Shown: positions 27,408 through 36,627 of the stretch, one piece after another
Layout: each line of letters opens with the position of its first letter
Position numbering within the stretch: the first letter of the stretch is position 1
Position numbers and translations under genes: made by a program
Notes under the pieces: model-generated
Database searches by the model: none
What the model was told of the DNA's origin: nothing
The model's input: the letters and a program-made list of their open reading frames with translations, nothing else
Source of the DNA: Thalassovita taeanensis
GTDB taxonomy: Bacteria > Pseudomonadota > Alphaproteobacteria > Rhodobacterales > Rhodobacteraceae
Assembly (NCBI RefSeq): GCF_900110775.1
Contig: NZ_FOEP01000004.1
Coordinates: 286,680 to 350,679, forward strand
Reading direction: 5' to 3'
DNA length: 64,000 nt

Positions 27408-28322
27408 TTACGGATCCAAATGACGTCCCATATGGGTTTCGCCACGGGCGCGGGCCAGTGCGATCTGTTTTTCGCGTTCGCGGAAGCGGCCCTTGTCCTG
27501 TTCGGTGGTTTCGGAGATGCATTGATGGCAGGACACGCCCTGTTCAAACTCGGGGCGATCGCAATCTTCAGGCAGGATCGGGCGGCGGCAGGCGTGGCAC
27601 AGCAGGTGCGGCCCTTCGGTCAACCCGTGTCCGACCGAGACGCGGCCATCGAAAACGAAACATTCGCCCTGCCAGCTGCTGTCGTCCTGCGGCACCTCTT
27701 CGAGGTATTTCAGAATGCCGCCCTTGAGGTGATAGACGTCCTGCACACCCTGCCCCAGCAGGAAATTGGTCGATTTTTCGCAGCGGATCCCGCCGGTACA
27801 GAACATGGCGATGCGCTTGTTGTGAAAGCGGTCCTTGTTCTGTTCCCACCAAGCCGGAAAATCGCGGAAGCTGCTGGTTTCGGGGTCAATCGCACCGTCG
27901 AATGTGCCGATCGCCACTTCGTAGTCATTGCGCGTATCGATCAACGCCACATCCGGCGCGCGGATCAGGTCGTTCCAGTCGGTGGGGTCGACATAGTGCC
28001 CCACGCGCGCCAGCGGATCGACATCGGGTTGCCCCATCGTGACGATCTCTTTCTTCAGCTTCACTTTCATCCGTGGGAAGGGCGGCGCGCTGGCGGTGCT
28101 TTCCTTCCAGTCCAGGTCCGCGCAGCCGGGCAGCGCGCGAATATGAGCCAGCATCGCATCAATCCCGGCGCGCGGACCGGCGATGGTGCCATTGATCCCT
28201 TCATGAGCCAAAAGCAGCGTGCCGGTGACCCCATGGGACAGGGCCAAATCCTGTAGCGGCGCGCGCAGCGCAGCGGGATCAGGGAATCGGGTGAAGTGAT
28301 AAAGGGCGCAAACGGTCAACAT
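27408..28322 (-). CDS. trhO: tRNA uridine(34) 5-hydroxylase, rhodanese type
   Basis: TrhO makes 5-hydroxyuridine at tRNA wobble position 34 using oxygen. The 304-residue protein has an N-terminal acylphosphatase-like part, a rhodanese domain with FCTGGIRCEK (Cys175, Cys181) and a C-terminal Cys-rich segment (CHACRRPI, CHQC). The start MLTVCALYHF at 28322 fits the family; the longer reading to 28586 runs antisense to pncA. Its ribosome site is weak. Confidence 0.9.
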   Translation of the reverse strand: MLTVCALYHFTRFPDPAALRAPLQDLALSHGVTGTLLLAHEGINGTIAGPRAGIDAMLAHIRALPGCADLDWKESTASAPPFPRMKVKLKKEIVTMGQPDVDPLARVGHYVDPTDWNDLIRAPDVALIDTRNDYEVAIGTFDGAIDPETSSFRDFPAWWEQNKDRFHNKRIAMFCTGGIRCEKSTNFLLGQGVQDVYHLKGGILKYLEEVPQDDSSWQGECFVFDGRVSVGHGLTEGPHLLCHACRRPILPEDCDRPEFEQGVSCHQCISETTEQDKGRFREREKQIALARARGETHMGRHLDP

Positions 28323-28418
28323 GCCGGGCGATTTACGCCCAAGTGCCGCGTCGGGCAAGGGCTTGCATTGACGCGGGCGCTGTGCGCGCCTAGGCCTTGA
28401 AGGCAAAGGAGAGCCGCC

Positions 28419-29030
28419 ATGCCAGACATTCCCCACGCTTTGATCATCATCGACGTCCAGAATGATTTTTGCCCCGGCGGCGCCCTGGCCGTGCCCGAAG
28501 GCGATGCCATCATCGACGGGATCAACGCCCTGATGCCCGAGGTCGGCGCTGTTGTGTTGACGCAAGACTGGCACCCGGCGGATCATTCCTCATTCGCAAG
28601 CCAACATGCAGGCAAAGCCCCCTATGATCTGGTTGAAATGCCCTATGGCACGCAGGTGCTGTGGCCTGATCATTGCCGTCAGGGCAGCGACGGCGCGCTG
28701 TTTCACCCGCGCCTACATATTGACCCTGCCGACATGATCCTGCGGAAAGGGTTTCGGCGCCAGATAGACAGCTATTCCGCGTTTTTCGAGAATGATCACA
28801 CCACCCCGACCGGGCTGGAGGGGTATCTACGGGCACGCGGCCTCACCCGGTTGACCTTGGTTGGTCTGGCCACAGATTTCTGTGTGAACTATTCGGCACA
28901 AGATGCGGCGAAGCTGGGTTTTGAGGTTAGCGTGCGATTGGATCTGTGCCGCGCGATTGATCTGGATGGATCGCTAGATGCCGCGTTGACCGCCATGGGC
29001 TCAGCTGGAGTCAACTTAATCGGTCGCTGA
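28419..29030 (+). CDS. pncA: Nicotinamidase
   Basis: Hydrolyses nicotinamide to nicotinate for NAD salvage. The 203-residue protein has the isochorismatase-like triad Asp12 (IDVQNDF), Lys110 (LRKGF) and Cys155 (TDFCVN) and the metal ligands Asp50, His52, His56 (DWHPADH). AAAGGAGA precedes the ATG. pncB, the next enzyme of the pathway, lies 2.4 kb downstream on the same strand, separated by a sensor kinase. Confidence 0.95.
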   Translation: MPDIPHALIIIDVQNDFCPGGALAVPEGDAIIDGINALMPEVGAVVLTQDWHPADHSSFASQHAGKAPYDLVEMPYGTQVLWPDHCRQGSDGALFHPRLHIDPADMILRKGFRRQIDSYSAFFENDHTTPTGLEGYLRARGLTRLTLVGLATDFCVNYSAQDAAKLGFEVSVRLDLCRAIDLDGSLDAALTAMGSAGVNLIGR

Positions 29031-29096
29031 TTTGCGGCTTGTTTACGAATTTCGCGCTTATTGGTCGGGACACAGGTAAACCGCCCGGACCGATGG

Positions 29097-31328
29097 ATGC
29101 GCGCTGAACAATCAGACACGACTCAAAGCCTTGCTGAGTTCGACAGCCGCCACACGCGTGAAGGGCTGTTGCTGCGCTATGCCCGTGGCCGCCTGAGCAG
29201 TTTCTGGAAACGTCAGGCGCTGACGCTGAGCGGGGCCGTGCTACTGTTCTTTCTGGTGTCGCCCGAGGTTGGGCTACTGGCCTGCACCCTTGCGATTGCG
29301 GGTGAGGTGTTGGATTGCGTCCTTCTTGCCGCCATTCCGACGCTTCTGACGCGAGGGATCACTGTGCGGTGTCTCTATCGGTGGACCACGGTGACGGGCG
29401 GGCTTCAGGCGCTGACCATTGCCGCATGCGTTGCGCTGGCCTGGTTCACTGCCCCGAATGACAGTGCGTCTCTTTTCTCCCTCGCCTATCTCACCGGGGC
29501 GGGGATCAACGCGGGTATTGTGCTGCCATTCCACCCCGCAGCGACGAAGGTACGGCTATGCATCTTTGCTGGGACCGTCGTTGCACTTTTTGCCCATGCG
29601 GCGTTTCTGATCACACCGCAGAACGAGCAAGATCAACTGATTGCCCTGACATATGACGCACTTGGCAGCTGCATGATGATGTATATGGCTTCCATTTTTG
29701 TCGAATTCGTCGCAGCTGGGCATCAAAGGCAGCAGGCAAACCGGCGCGAGCTTCTGGTGCGCAGTCAAGCGCTGGCGCAAGCCCTTGCCGAGCTTCGTGA
29801 AAATCAAAAGGAAGCGCGCAAACTGTCGTTGGTTGCGCGTCACGCAATGGACAGTGTGATCATGTCCGACCCCCAAGGCCGTGTTCAGTGGGTGAATGAG
29901 ACCTTTTCGCGGGTCACCGGATACGATTTCGAAGAAATACGTGGCAAGCGCCCATCAGAAGTGCTGAACGGCCCCGAAACATCGCAGGACACCGCCGACA
30001 GCATTGCCGCGGCGATATCCGCGGGAACGCCACACCGGGCCGAAATCCTAAACTATCGCAAGGACGGGAAGAAAATCTGGATGGAAACCATGCTGGTCCC
30101 CGTATTACAAGAAGATGGCAATACTGAAATGGTCGTGGCGATCGAACGCGATGTAACCGCGTCGAAACAGCATGCGGCAGAATTGGCACAGGCCAAAATT
30201 GCCGCCGAAGATGGCGCGCGCGCCAAATCGTCGTTTCTTGCCACGATGAGCCACGAAATCCGAACGCCGATGAACGGGGTGATCGGCATGGCTGATCTGC
30301 TGTGCGAGGCGCCTTTGTCCCCCGAACATCACAGTTACGCCGCCACGATCCGCACTTCAGCCGAAGCGCTGCTGACCATCATTAACGACATTCTGGACCT
30401 GTCCAAATTAGACGCCGGGCGGGTCGAGCTTTGTCAGGTCGATTTCAACCTTAGGACCTGCATCGAAGATGTGACCAAGTTGCTGAGCCCACAAGCCCAG
30501 TCGAAGGGGCTATTTCTAACAGTCGAAACCTGCGTGGCCAACACTCTGATCAATGGTGATGATGGGCGCCTGCGGCAAATTTTGCTGAACGTAATCGGCA
30601 ATGCGATCAAATTCACCGAATCTGGCGGTGTGCACGTCACCACAACTGAGCACGAGACCGACGCAGGCCCTCTGGTCATGATCACGGTTCTAGACAGCGG
30701 TATCGGGATCCCTGCTGATCGGCTGGAGCGGGTGTTCGATCAGTTTTCTCAAGCGGATGCGGCCACCACGCGTCGGTTCGGTGGCACGGGACTGGGGTTA
30801 ACGATCTCTCGCATGTTGGCGCACGCGATGGGGGGTGACATCAAGGTGAGCTCGCCCGAAGGACAGGGAGCATGCTTTACCCTGACTTTCCCCATGCGTG
30901 CCGCGAGTGGCACGCAAACCATTTATGAACCCGTTCCAGCCATCCTGGCGGAGGTCGCGCAAGGCTTGGTTGTTTTGGTTGCAGAAGACAATAAAACCAA
31001 TCGGTTGCTGGTGCGGAAATACCTTCAGGACGCCCCCGTTTCGCTTTTCTTCGCCCATGATGGTCACCAAGCCGTGGAAATGACGCAGACGCACCAGCCC
31101 GATATCATTTTCATGGATATGTCCATGCCCGGAATGGACGGGCTGGCGGCGACACGGGCGATCCGCCGGGAATGCCGACGGCAACCTCGGATTGTTGCGC
31201 TTACGGCCAATGGCTTTGCCAGCGACAGGCAGGCGTGCCTTGATGCTGGAATGAATGATTTTCTGGCCAAACCCGTCCGCAAGGCGCAGTTGCTGGAATG
31301 TCTCGCGCTTGTACATCCAGCCCTTTGA
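29097..31328 (+). CDS. Membrane-bound hybrid histidine kinase
   Basis: A 743-residue sensor. Several hydrophobic segments fill about residues 35-205, followed by a coiled coil, a PAS domain (about 250-360, with AMDSVIMSDPQG), HisKA with His386 (MSHEIRTPMNG), HATPase (DSGIGIP, GTGLGL) and one receiver with Asp674 (FMDMSMPGMDG). The N-terminal membrane domain has no extracytoplasmic sensor domain, so it may sense within the membrane. The start is uncertain: ATG 29097 is used; a TTG at 29061 would add 12 residues. It lies between pncA and pncB. Confidence 0.88.
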   Translation: MRAEQSDTTQSLAEFDSRHTREGLLLRYARGRLSSFWKRQALTLSGAVLLFFLVSPEVGLLACTLAIAGEVLDCVLLAAIPTLLTRGITVRCLYRWTTVTGGLQALTIAACVALAWFTAPNDSASLFSLAYLTGAGINAGIVLPFHPAATKVRLCIFAGTVVALFAHAAFLITPQNEQDQLIALTYDALGSCMMMYMASIFVEFVAAGHQRQQANRRELLVRSQALAQALAELRENQKEARKLSLVARHAMDSVIMSDPQGRVQWVNETFSRVTGYDFEEIRGKRPSEVLNGPETSQDTADSIAAAISAGTPHRAEILNYRKDGKKIWMETMLVPVLQEDGNTEMVVAIERDVTASKQHAAELAQAKIAAEDGARAKSSFLATMSHEIRTPMNGVIGMADLLCEAPLSPEHHSYAATIRTSAEALLTIINDILDLSKLDAGRVELCQVDFNLRTCIEDVTKLLSPQAQSKGLFLTVETCVANTLINGDDGRLRQILLNVIGNAIKFTESGGVHVTTTEHETDAGPLVMITVLDSGIGIPADRLERVFDQFSQADAATTRRFGGTGLGLTISRMLAHAMGGDIKVSSPEGQGACFTLTFPMRAASGTQTIYEPVPAILAEVAQGLVVLVAEDNKTNRLLVRKYLQDAPVSLFFAHDGHQAVEMTQTHQPDIIFMDMSMPGMDGLAATRAIRRECRRQPRIVALTANGFASDRQACLDAGMNDFLAKPVRKAQLLECLALVHPAL

Positions 31329-31432
31329 AGCAGACAACAAGATTCGGGTGCTTTGATGCTGTGCTGGGTTTTCGCTTGGACAGCAGTTTTCCGCTGGCGT
31401 ATCAACGGAGGGCATAAGAAAAGAGGCCCGCC

Positions 31433-32722
31433 TTGGATATCGCTACCCGCGTCTGGAACCACAAGTGGAAGATCGACCCGATCGTGCGGTCTCTGATCGA
31501 CACAGATTTCTACAAGCTGCTGATGTGCCAATCGGTGTTTCGCAACAAACCTGACACTCAGGTGACCTTCAGCCTGATCAACCGTAGCAAATCTGTGCGG
31601 CTGGCCGAACTGGTGGATGAAGGCGAGCTGCGCGAGCAGTTGGATCATATCCGCTCGCTCTCGCTGACCCGCGGCGAAAGCACTTGGCTGCGCGGCAATA
31701 CCTTCTATGGCAAACGTCAGATGTTCCGCCCCGATTTCATGGAATGGTTTGAAAACCTTTCGCTGCCCCCCTATCACCTTGAAAAACGCGATGGTCAGTA
31801 CGAGTTGACCTTCGAAGGTAGCTGGCCGGAGGTCATGCTGTGGGAAGTCCCCGCGCTGGCCGTGCTGATGGAACTGCGCAGCCGTGCGGTTCTGGACGGA
31901 ATGAAGAAATTCGAGCTTCAGATACTCTATGCCCGCGCGATGACCAAGCTGTGGGAAAAGGTCGAACGCCTGCAGCAGGTTGATGGGCTGCGACTTGCCG
32001 ATTTCGGCACGCGTCGTCGGCACTCCTTTCTTTGGCAGGATTGGTGCGTGCAGGCCCTGAGCGAGGGGCTGGGTAACAAATTTGTCGGCACATCGAACTG
32101 TCTGATCGCCAAGAACCGCGATCTTGAAGCGATCGGGACCAATGCGCACGAACTGCCAATGGTCTATGCTGCGCTGGCTGAAACCGACGCGGATCTGGCT
32201 CGCGCACCCTATCAAGTGCTGGCCGACTGGCACGAAGAGCATTCCGGCAACCTGCGCATCATCCTGCCTGACACATACGGCACCGAAGGCTTTCTGAAAC
32301 GCGCGCCGGACTGGCTGGCCGGATGGACCGGCATCCGCATCGACAGCGGCGATCCCGCAACTGGGGCCGAAACGGCCATCAACTGGTGGACCGAACGTGG
32401 CGAAGACCCGCGCAAGAAAATGGTCATCTTCTCGGACGGGCTTGATGTCGAAAAAATCGCCGAATTGCAGGCACAATTCGCTGGCCGTGTACGCCCATCT
32501 TTCGGCTGGGGCACCTTGTTGACCAATGATTTCCGCGGCTTGACGATGGACGACGCGCTGGCGCCTTTTTCGGTCGTCTGCAAAGCAGTTTCCGCCAATG
32601 GCCACCCAACGGTCAAGCTGTCGGACAACCCCAGAAAGGCCATGGGCCCCGCATCCGAGATCGACCGCTACAAACGCGTGTTCGGCGTGGGCGAGCAGGA
32701 AGAACAGGAAGTGGTGGTCTGA
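31433..32722 (+). CDS. pncB: Nicotinate phosphoribosyltransferase
   Basis: Makes nicotinate mononucleotide from nicotinate and PRPP in NAD salvage. The 429-residue protein contains TDFYKLLMCQSVF near the N-terminus, the substrate loop GTNAHELPMVY with the regulatory His, RIDSGDP and FSDGLDVEKI for the phosphoribosyl site, and SFGWGTLLTND. The TTG start is supported by AAGAGG 6 bases upstream and by conserved residues that begin before the first internal ATG. Confidence 0.93.
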   Translation: MDIATRVWNHKWKIDPIVRSLIDTDFYKLLMCQSVFRNKPDTQVTFSLINRSKSVRLAELVDEGELREQLDHIRSLSLTRGESTWLRGNTFYGKRQMFRPDFMEWFENLSLPPYHLEKRDGQYELTFEGSWPEVMLWEVPALAVLMELRSRAVLDGMKKFELQILYARAMTKLWEKVERLQQVDGLRLADFGTRRRHSFLWQDWCVQALSEGLGNKFVGTSNCLIAKNRDLEAIGTNAHELPMVYAALAETDADLARAPYQVLADWHEEHSGNLRIILPDTYGTEGFLKRAPDWLAGWTGIRIDSGDPATGAETAINWWTERGEDPRKKMVIFSDGLDVEKIAELQAQFAGRVRPSFGWGTLLTNDFRGLTMDDALAPFSVVCKAVSANGHPTVKLSDNPRKAMGPASEIDRYKRVFGVGEQEEQEVVV

Positions 32723-32840
32723 ACCGGCAATCTTACCCGCCGAGAAGCAATACCGACGCAGCTAGACTCCAGCAAAAACTGACTGTGTCCGGCTGGTCCG
32801 AACCGAAGATACCCGGCGCGAACAGCCAACAAAGCGAAGA

Positions 32841-32862
32841 GTGCCCGCACCTTGGCGGGCAC
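32841..32862. terminator. Hairpin between pncB and the SDR gene
   Basis: GTGCCCGC/GCGGGCAC, 8 perfect pairs, 6-base loop, between convergent genes. On the minus strand it runs into TCTTCGCTTTG; no clean T-run on either side. Confidence 0.5.
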
Positions 32863-32869
32863 CAACGGA

Positions 32870-33604
32870 TCAGACGTGTTGCCCGCCGTTCACCTCGATC
32901 TCGGTGCCCGAGATATAAGATGATTCGCCGGAACACAGGAAAAAGATGGTCGCTGCGACCTCTTCGGTCTGACCAAGGCGGCGCAGCGGGATATCTTCGA
33001 TCAGCTTTTCAGTGCCTTTCGACAGAATCGCGGTTTCGATCTCGCCGGGTGCGATGGCGTTCACGCGCACGCCTAGCGGTCCGAAATCATGCGCCATCTC
33101 GCGGGTCAGCGCGGCCAGTGCCGCTTTTGATGTGGCATAGGCCGCACCCGCGAAAGGATGCACCCGGTAGCCCGCAATCGAGGTCACATTCACGACCGCG
33201 CCGCGCGCGGCGGCCAGTTCATCCTTCAGGCCGCGCGCCAGCACAACCGACGCGAAGAAATTGACGTGAAATACGTGCCCCCAGGTCATCAGATCGGTCG
33301 TGAGTGTGTTCAGACGCTCACCTTCGGGGCCTTTGGGGGAAATGCCGGCGTTATTCACCAACGCGTCCAGTCGCCCGTCCAGCCGCTCGCGGATCTCGGC
33401 GACTTTGTTGATCGTATCTGCCGGGTCGGCAAGGTCGATCTGCACGTGGTTTTCGGCACCGCCGCCCCAGGGGCATTCCTCTGGGAAGGGCGCGCGCGAG
33501 CAGGTAATCACCCGCCAGCCTTCGCGGTTGAAGCGGCGCACTGTGGCATGGCCGATCCCACGGCTGGCGCCGGTCAGAAGCATAGTTTTTTGTGGTTTTT
33601 TCAT
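32870..33604 (-). CDS. SDR family oxidoreductase
   Basis: A 244-residue classical short-chain dehydrogenase. NAD(P)-binding TGASRGIG (residues 11-18), NNAG near 95, catalytic Ser-Tyr-Lys with Tyr in YATSK, and C-terminal GTEIEVNGG. Substrate not known. The start MKKPQKTMLL at 33604 fits the fold; a longer reading to 33973 would run through argB on the other strand. Confidence 0.87.
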   Translation of the reverse strand: MKKPQKTMLLTGASRGIGHATVRRFNREGWRVITCSRAPFPEECPWGGGAENHVQIDLADPADTINKVAEIRERLDGRLDALVNNAGISPKGPEGERLNTLTTDLMTWGHVFHVNFFASVVLARGLKDELAAARGAVVNVTSIAGYRVHPFAGAAYATSKAALAALTREMAHDFGPLGVRVNAIAPGEIETAILSKGTEKLIEDIPLRRLGQTEEVAATIFFLCSGESSYISGTEIEVNGGQHV

Positions 33605-33718
33605 CGGGTCCTGCCGTGTCTGTCTTTCCGAGAACCTAGCACTGTGCAGCCCAAGTGCAACGAGCCACTTGGCACAAAGCCCGTAAGCCGCTAACACAAG
33701 GCGGTTCTGAGGACACAA

Positions 33719-34615
33719 ATGATGAAGAAGCAGAATATGAACCGTGATTGGATCGCCACCGCCCGGACCTTGTCCGAGGCCCTGCCCTATCTGCAACGCT
33801 TCACCGGCGCTGTTGTCGTTGTGAAATTCGGCGGCAACGCCATGGGCGATGATGACGCCATGGCCGAGTTTGCGCGCGACATGGTGTTGATGCGACAGGT
33901 TGGCGTGAACCCGGTTGTGGTGCATGGCGGCGGCCCGATGATCAACGATCTTCTGAAGCGTCTGGGGATTCACAGCGAGTTCGTACGCGGCAAACGCGTG
34001 ACCGACAAAGCCACGGTCGAGGTGGTCGAGATGGTTCTGTCGGGCCTAGTCAACAAGCGCATCGTACAGGCCATCAACGACGAAGGTGGCCGCGCCGTTG
34101 GCATCTCGGGCAAGGATGACGACCTGATGGTATGCGAGGCGGATGACCCCGAACTGGGCTTCGTCGGCAAACCGGTCGAGATGAACGTGCAGGTGATCCG
34201 CGACCTGTATAACGCAGGTATCATACCGGTGATCGCGCCCGTGGGCACGGGCATGGCCGACAACGAGACGTTCAACGTGAACGGCGACACGGCAGCCGGG
34301 GCGATTGCCGGCGCGCTTCAGGCGGACCGGTTGCTGTTGCTGACCGATGTGGCAGGCGTCAAGGACAAGGACGGTGAGGTCGTCACGCAACTGTCGCCCG
34401 ATCAGGTGCGCGAAATGATCGCCGATGGCAGCATCGCAGGCGGCATGATCCCCAAGACCGAAACCGCATTGGCGGCGTTGGAAGCCGGGGTACGGGCCGT
34501 AGTGATCATGGACGGGCGGATGCCGAATGCCTCTCTGCTGGAGCTGTTTACTGAACATGGGGCGGGGTCGATCATCCGATCATCCGAGCCGCGCGTTCAC
34601 CCCGGTCTGGACTGA
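33719..34615 (+). CDS. argB: Acetylglutamate kinase
   Basis: Phosphorylates N-acetylglutamate in arginine synthesis. The 298-residue amino-acid kinase has VVKFGGNAM near residue 36, HGGGPMIND near 69, and [12 protein letters not shown] and a Lys in IPKTETAL. The length is that of the arginine-inhibited type. Two ATG codons are adjacent; GAGG precedes the first. It is followed after 2 bases by the 4Fe-4S protein, so the two are probably cotranscribed. Confidence 0.95.
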   Translation: MMKKQNMNRDWIATARTLSEALPYLQRFTGAVVVVKFGGNAMGDDDAMAEFARDMVLMRQVGVNPVVVHGGGPMINDLLKRLGIHSEFVRGKRVTDKATVEVVEMVLSGLVNKRIVQAINDEGGRAVGISGKDDDLMVCEADDPELGFVGKPVEMNVQVIRDLYNAGIIPVIAPVGTGMADNETFNVNGDTAAGAIAGALQADRLLLLTDVAGVKDKDGEVVTQLSPDQVREMIADGSIAGGMIPKTETALAALEAGVRAVVIMDGRMPNASLLELFTEHGAGSIIRSSEPRVHPGLD

Positions 34616-34617
34616 CG

Positions 34618-35265
34618 ATGGCCCGATATGCGCAGATCGAAAATGCCGCCCTCGGGCGGCATTTGTGCATTCTGGGTGGGCTACACCCGGAAGATATGGC
34701 CGGGGTCGGCACGCTTTTGTTGCTCGGGCCGGATGAGCCGGGTTTTTGGCCCGCCTTCACCGCGGCCCCCGAGTATCAGGACGGGCTGCCGGATCCGATG
34801 GATCGCTGGTCGGCGCGAGAGATCGGAGCGCTGGCCACCGGCCTGGGAGCGCAGGCATTGTTTCCCTTCGGCGGGCCGCCGTTTCAACCGTTTATCCAGT
34901 GGGCCAAGGGCAGCGGACGAGCATTCGCCTCGCCGGTTGGGTTACTGGTGCATGAACACGCGGGTCTGTTCGTTTCCTATCGCGGAGCGCTGGGATTTGC
35001 CGAACGGATTGGCCTGCCTGCGCCCCCCGCAGCGGCCCCTTGCGACAGCTGCGACACGCGCCCCTGTCTGAGTGCCTGCCCCGTCGATGCTTTGGGGGAT
35101 GCGACGGTCGGATATGATGTGGCCACCTGCAAGGATTGGCTGCACAGCCCGCAGGGGCGTGACTGCATGGCGCAGGGCTGCGCGGTACGGCGCGCTTGTC
35201 CGATCAGCCGTGCACATGGCAGGGTAGCGGCACAATCTGCCTTTCATATGGAGGCCTTTCGATGA
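34618..35265 (+). CDS. 4Fe-4S protein, QueG-like C-terminal module
   Basis: A 215-residue protein with an N-terminal part of unknown fold and two iron-sulfur motifs: CDSCDTRPCLSACP (C-x2-C-x4-C-x3-CP) near residues 142-155, and CMAQGCAVRRACP near 183-195. The arrangement resembles the ferredoxin-like end of epoxyqueuosine reductase QueG, but the cobalamin-binding part is absent, so queuosine function should not be assumed. It is wedged between argB (2-base gap) and the SixA-like phosphatase (ATGA overlap). Confidence 0.78.
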   Translation: MARYAQIENAALGRHLCILGGLHPEDMAGVGTLLLLGPDEPGFWPAFTAAPEYQDGLPDPMDRWSAREIGALATGLGAQALFPFGGPPFQPFIQWAKGSGRAFASPVGLLVHEHAGLFVSYRGALGFAERIGLPAPPAAAPCDSCDTRPCLSACPVDALGDATVGYDVATCKDWLHSPQGRDCMAQGCAVRRACPISRAHGRVAAQSAFHMEAFR

Positions 35266-35771
35266 GCCATTTGAAGCCCCTGCGCCTGATTTTGATGCGC
35301 CATGCGAAGTCCGACTGGGGCAGCCCGGCGCAACGGGATCACGAGCGCCCGCTGAATAGCCGTGGCGAAAGGTCGGCGGCAGCGATGGGAGACTGGCTGC
35401 GGGCACAGGGATATCTGCCGGATCTGGTGCTGTGTTCGGATGCGGTGCGCACCCGCGAGACATTTGCAGGGCTGAATTTGGACACCGAGGTGCGGTTCTC
35501 ACCGGCACTATATCATGCCAGTTCCGACCAGATGATGGGAGTGCTGCGCAGCGCCAATGCGCCCTGTGTTCTGATGATAGGGCACAACCCCGGAATTGCA
35601 GAGTTTGCCGAACGGTTGCTGAGTACCGAGCCCGCGCACGAGCGCTTTTTCGACTATCCGACCTGCGCCACTCTGGTCGCCGACTTCGAGGTGGAGACTT
35701 GGGCGGAGGTGCGGTACGGCACCGGCGTGCCATTGGCCTTCGTTATCCCCGCTGAGGTGATGCAGGCATAA
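35262..35771 (+). CDS. SixA-like phosphohistidine phosphatase
   Basis: A 169-residue histidine phosphatase with the RHAKSDWG motif (Arg13, His14) and a second His in MIGHNPGI. SixA in E. coli removes phosphate from phospho-His signalling domains; the substrate here is not known. The start was chosen by the ATGA overlap with the upstream 4Fe-4S gene and by the conserved N-terminus. No TRAP or phosphorelay gene is adjacent. Confidence 0.85.
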   Translation: MSHLKPLRLILMRHAKSDWGSPAQRDHERPLNSRGERSAAAMGDWLRAQGYLPDLVLCSDAVRTRETFAGLNLDTEVRFSPALYHASSDQMMGVLRSANAPCVLMIGHNPGIAEFAERLLSTEPAHERFFDYPTCATLVADFEVETWAEVRYGTGVPLAFVIPAEVMQA

Positions 35772-35776
35772 GAAAA

Positions 35777-35802
35777 GCGCGCCCCACAATTGCGAGGCGC
35801 GC
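35777..35802 (-). terminator. Terminator after bztD
   Basis: On the minus strand GCGCGCC/GGCGCGC (7 pairs) with a 12-base loop runs into TTTTCTT. It ends the bzt operon and lies directly after the convergent SixA-like gene. Confidence 0.7.
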
Positions 35803-35824
35803 CTGAAATTTGTGCGGTCGTTCT

Positions 35825-36616
35825 TTAGTGGCCGAGGATCTGGCTGAGGAACAGTTTGGTCCGCTCGGATTTGGGATTGTTGAAGAACTCTTCGGGTTCG
35901 TTCTGTTCAACGATCTGACCCTGATCCATGAAGATCACGCGGTTGGCAACCTGACGGGCAAAGCCCATCTCGTGGGTCACGCAGAGCATCGTCATGCCTT
36001 CTTCGGCCAGCTCGATCATGGTGTCGAGAACTTCTTTGATCATCTCTGGGTCGAGAGCCGAGGTGGGTTCGTCGAACAGCATGATCCGCGGCTTCATGCA
36101 GAGCGAACGAGCGATGGCGACGCGCTGTTGCTGCCCGCCCGAAAGCATACCAGGGTATTTGTCGGCCTGCTCGGGGATCTTGACCTTTTCAAGGAAATAC
36201 ATCGCCGTTTCGATTGCTTCCTTCTTGGGCGTTTTGCGCACCCAGATCGGGGCCAGCGTCAGGTTTTCCAGAATGGTCAGATGCGGGAACAGGTTGAAGT
36301 GCTGAAAGCACATGCCAACCTCTGAGCGGATCTTGTCGATGTTTTTCAGATCAGAGGTCAGTTCAGTTCCGTCCACGACAATCTTGCCCTGCTGGTGTTC
36401 TTCCAGCCGGTTGATGCAGCGGATCAACGTGGATTTCCCCGAACCCGATGGGCCAGCGATGACAATCCGTTCGCCCCGGTTAACGGTCAGGTTGATGTCG
36501 CGCAGCACGTGGAAGGTGCCGTACCACTTGTTCATATTGGTGATTTCAATCGCGACCTCATCAGAGACCTGCATTTTGGAACGGTCGATATCACGGTCGA
36601 GTGCAAGATCAGACAT
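35825..36616 (-). CDS. bztD: Amino-acid ABC transporter ATPase (BztD)
   Basis: A 263-residue ABC ATPase for uptake of glutamate, glutamine, aspartate and asparagine, by the Bzt system of Rhodobacter capsulatus. Walker [11 protein letters not shown]-loop, signature LSGGQQQR, Walker [12 protein letters not shown] and switch VTHEM. It is the last gene of bztABCD, 11 bases after bztC. Confidence 0.93.
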   Translation of the reverse strand: MSDLALDRDIDRSKMQVSDEVAIEITNMNKWYGTFHVLRDINLTVNRGERIVIAGPSGSGKSTLIRCINRLEEHQQGKIVVDGTELTSDLKNIDKIRSEVGMCFQHFNLFPHLTILENLTLAPIWVRKTPKKEAIETAMYFLEKVKIPEQADKYPGMLSGGQQQRVAIARSLCMKPRIMLFDEPTSALDPEMIKEVLDTMIELAEEGMTMLCVTHEMGFARQVANRVIFMDQGQIVEQNEPEEFFNNPKSERTKLFLSQILGH

Positions 36617-36627
36617 ATTCGATCTCC

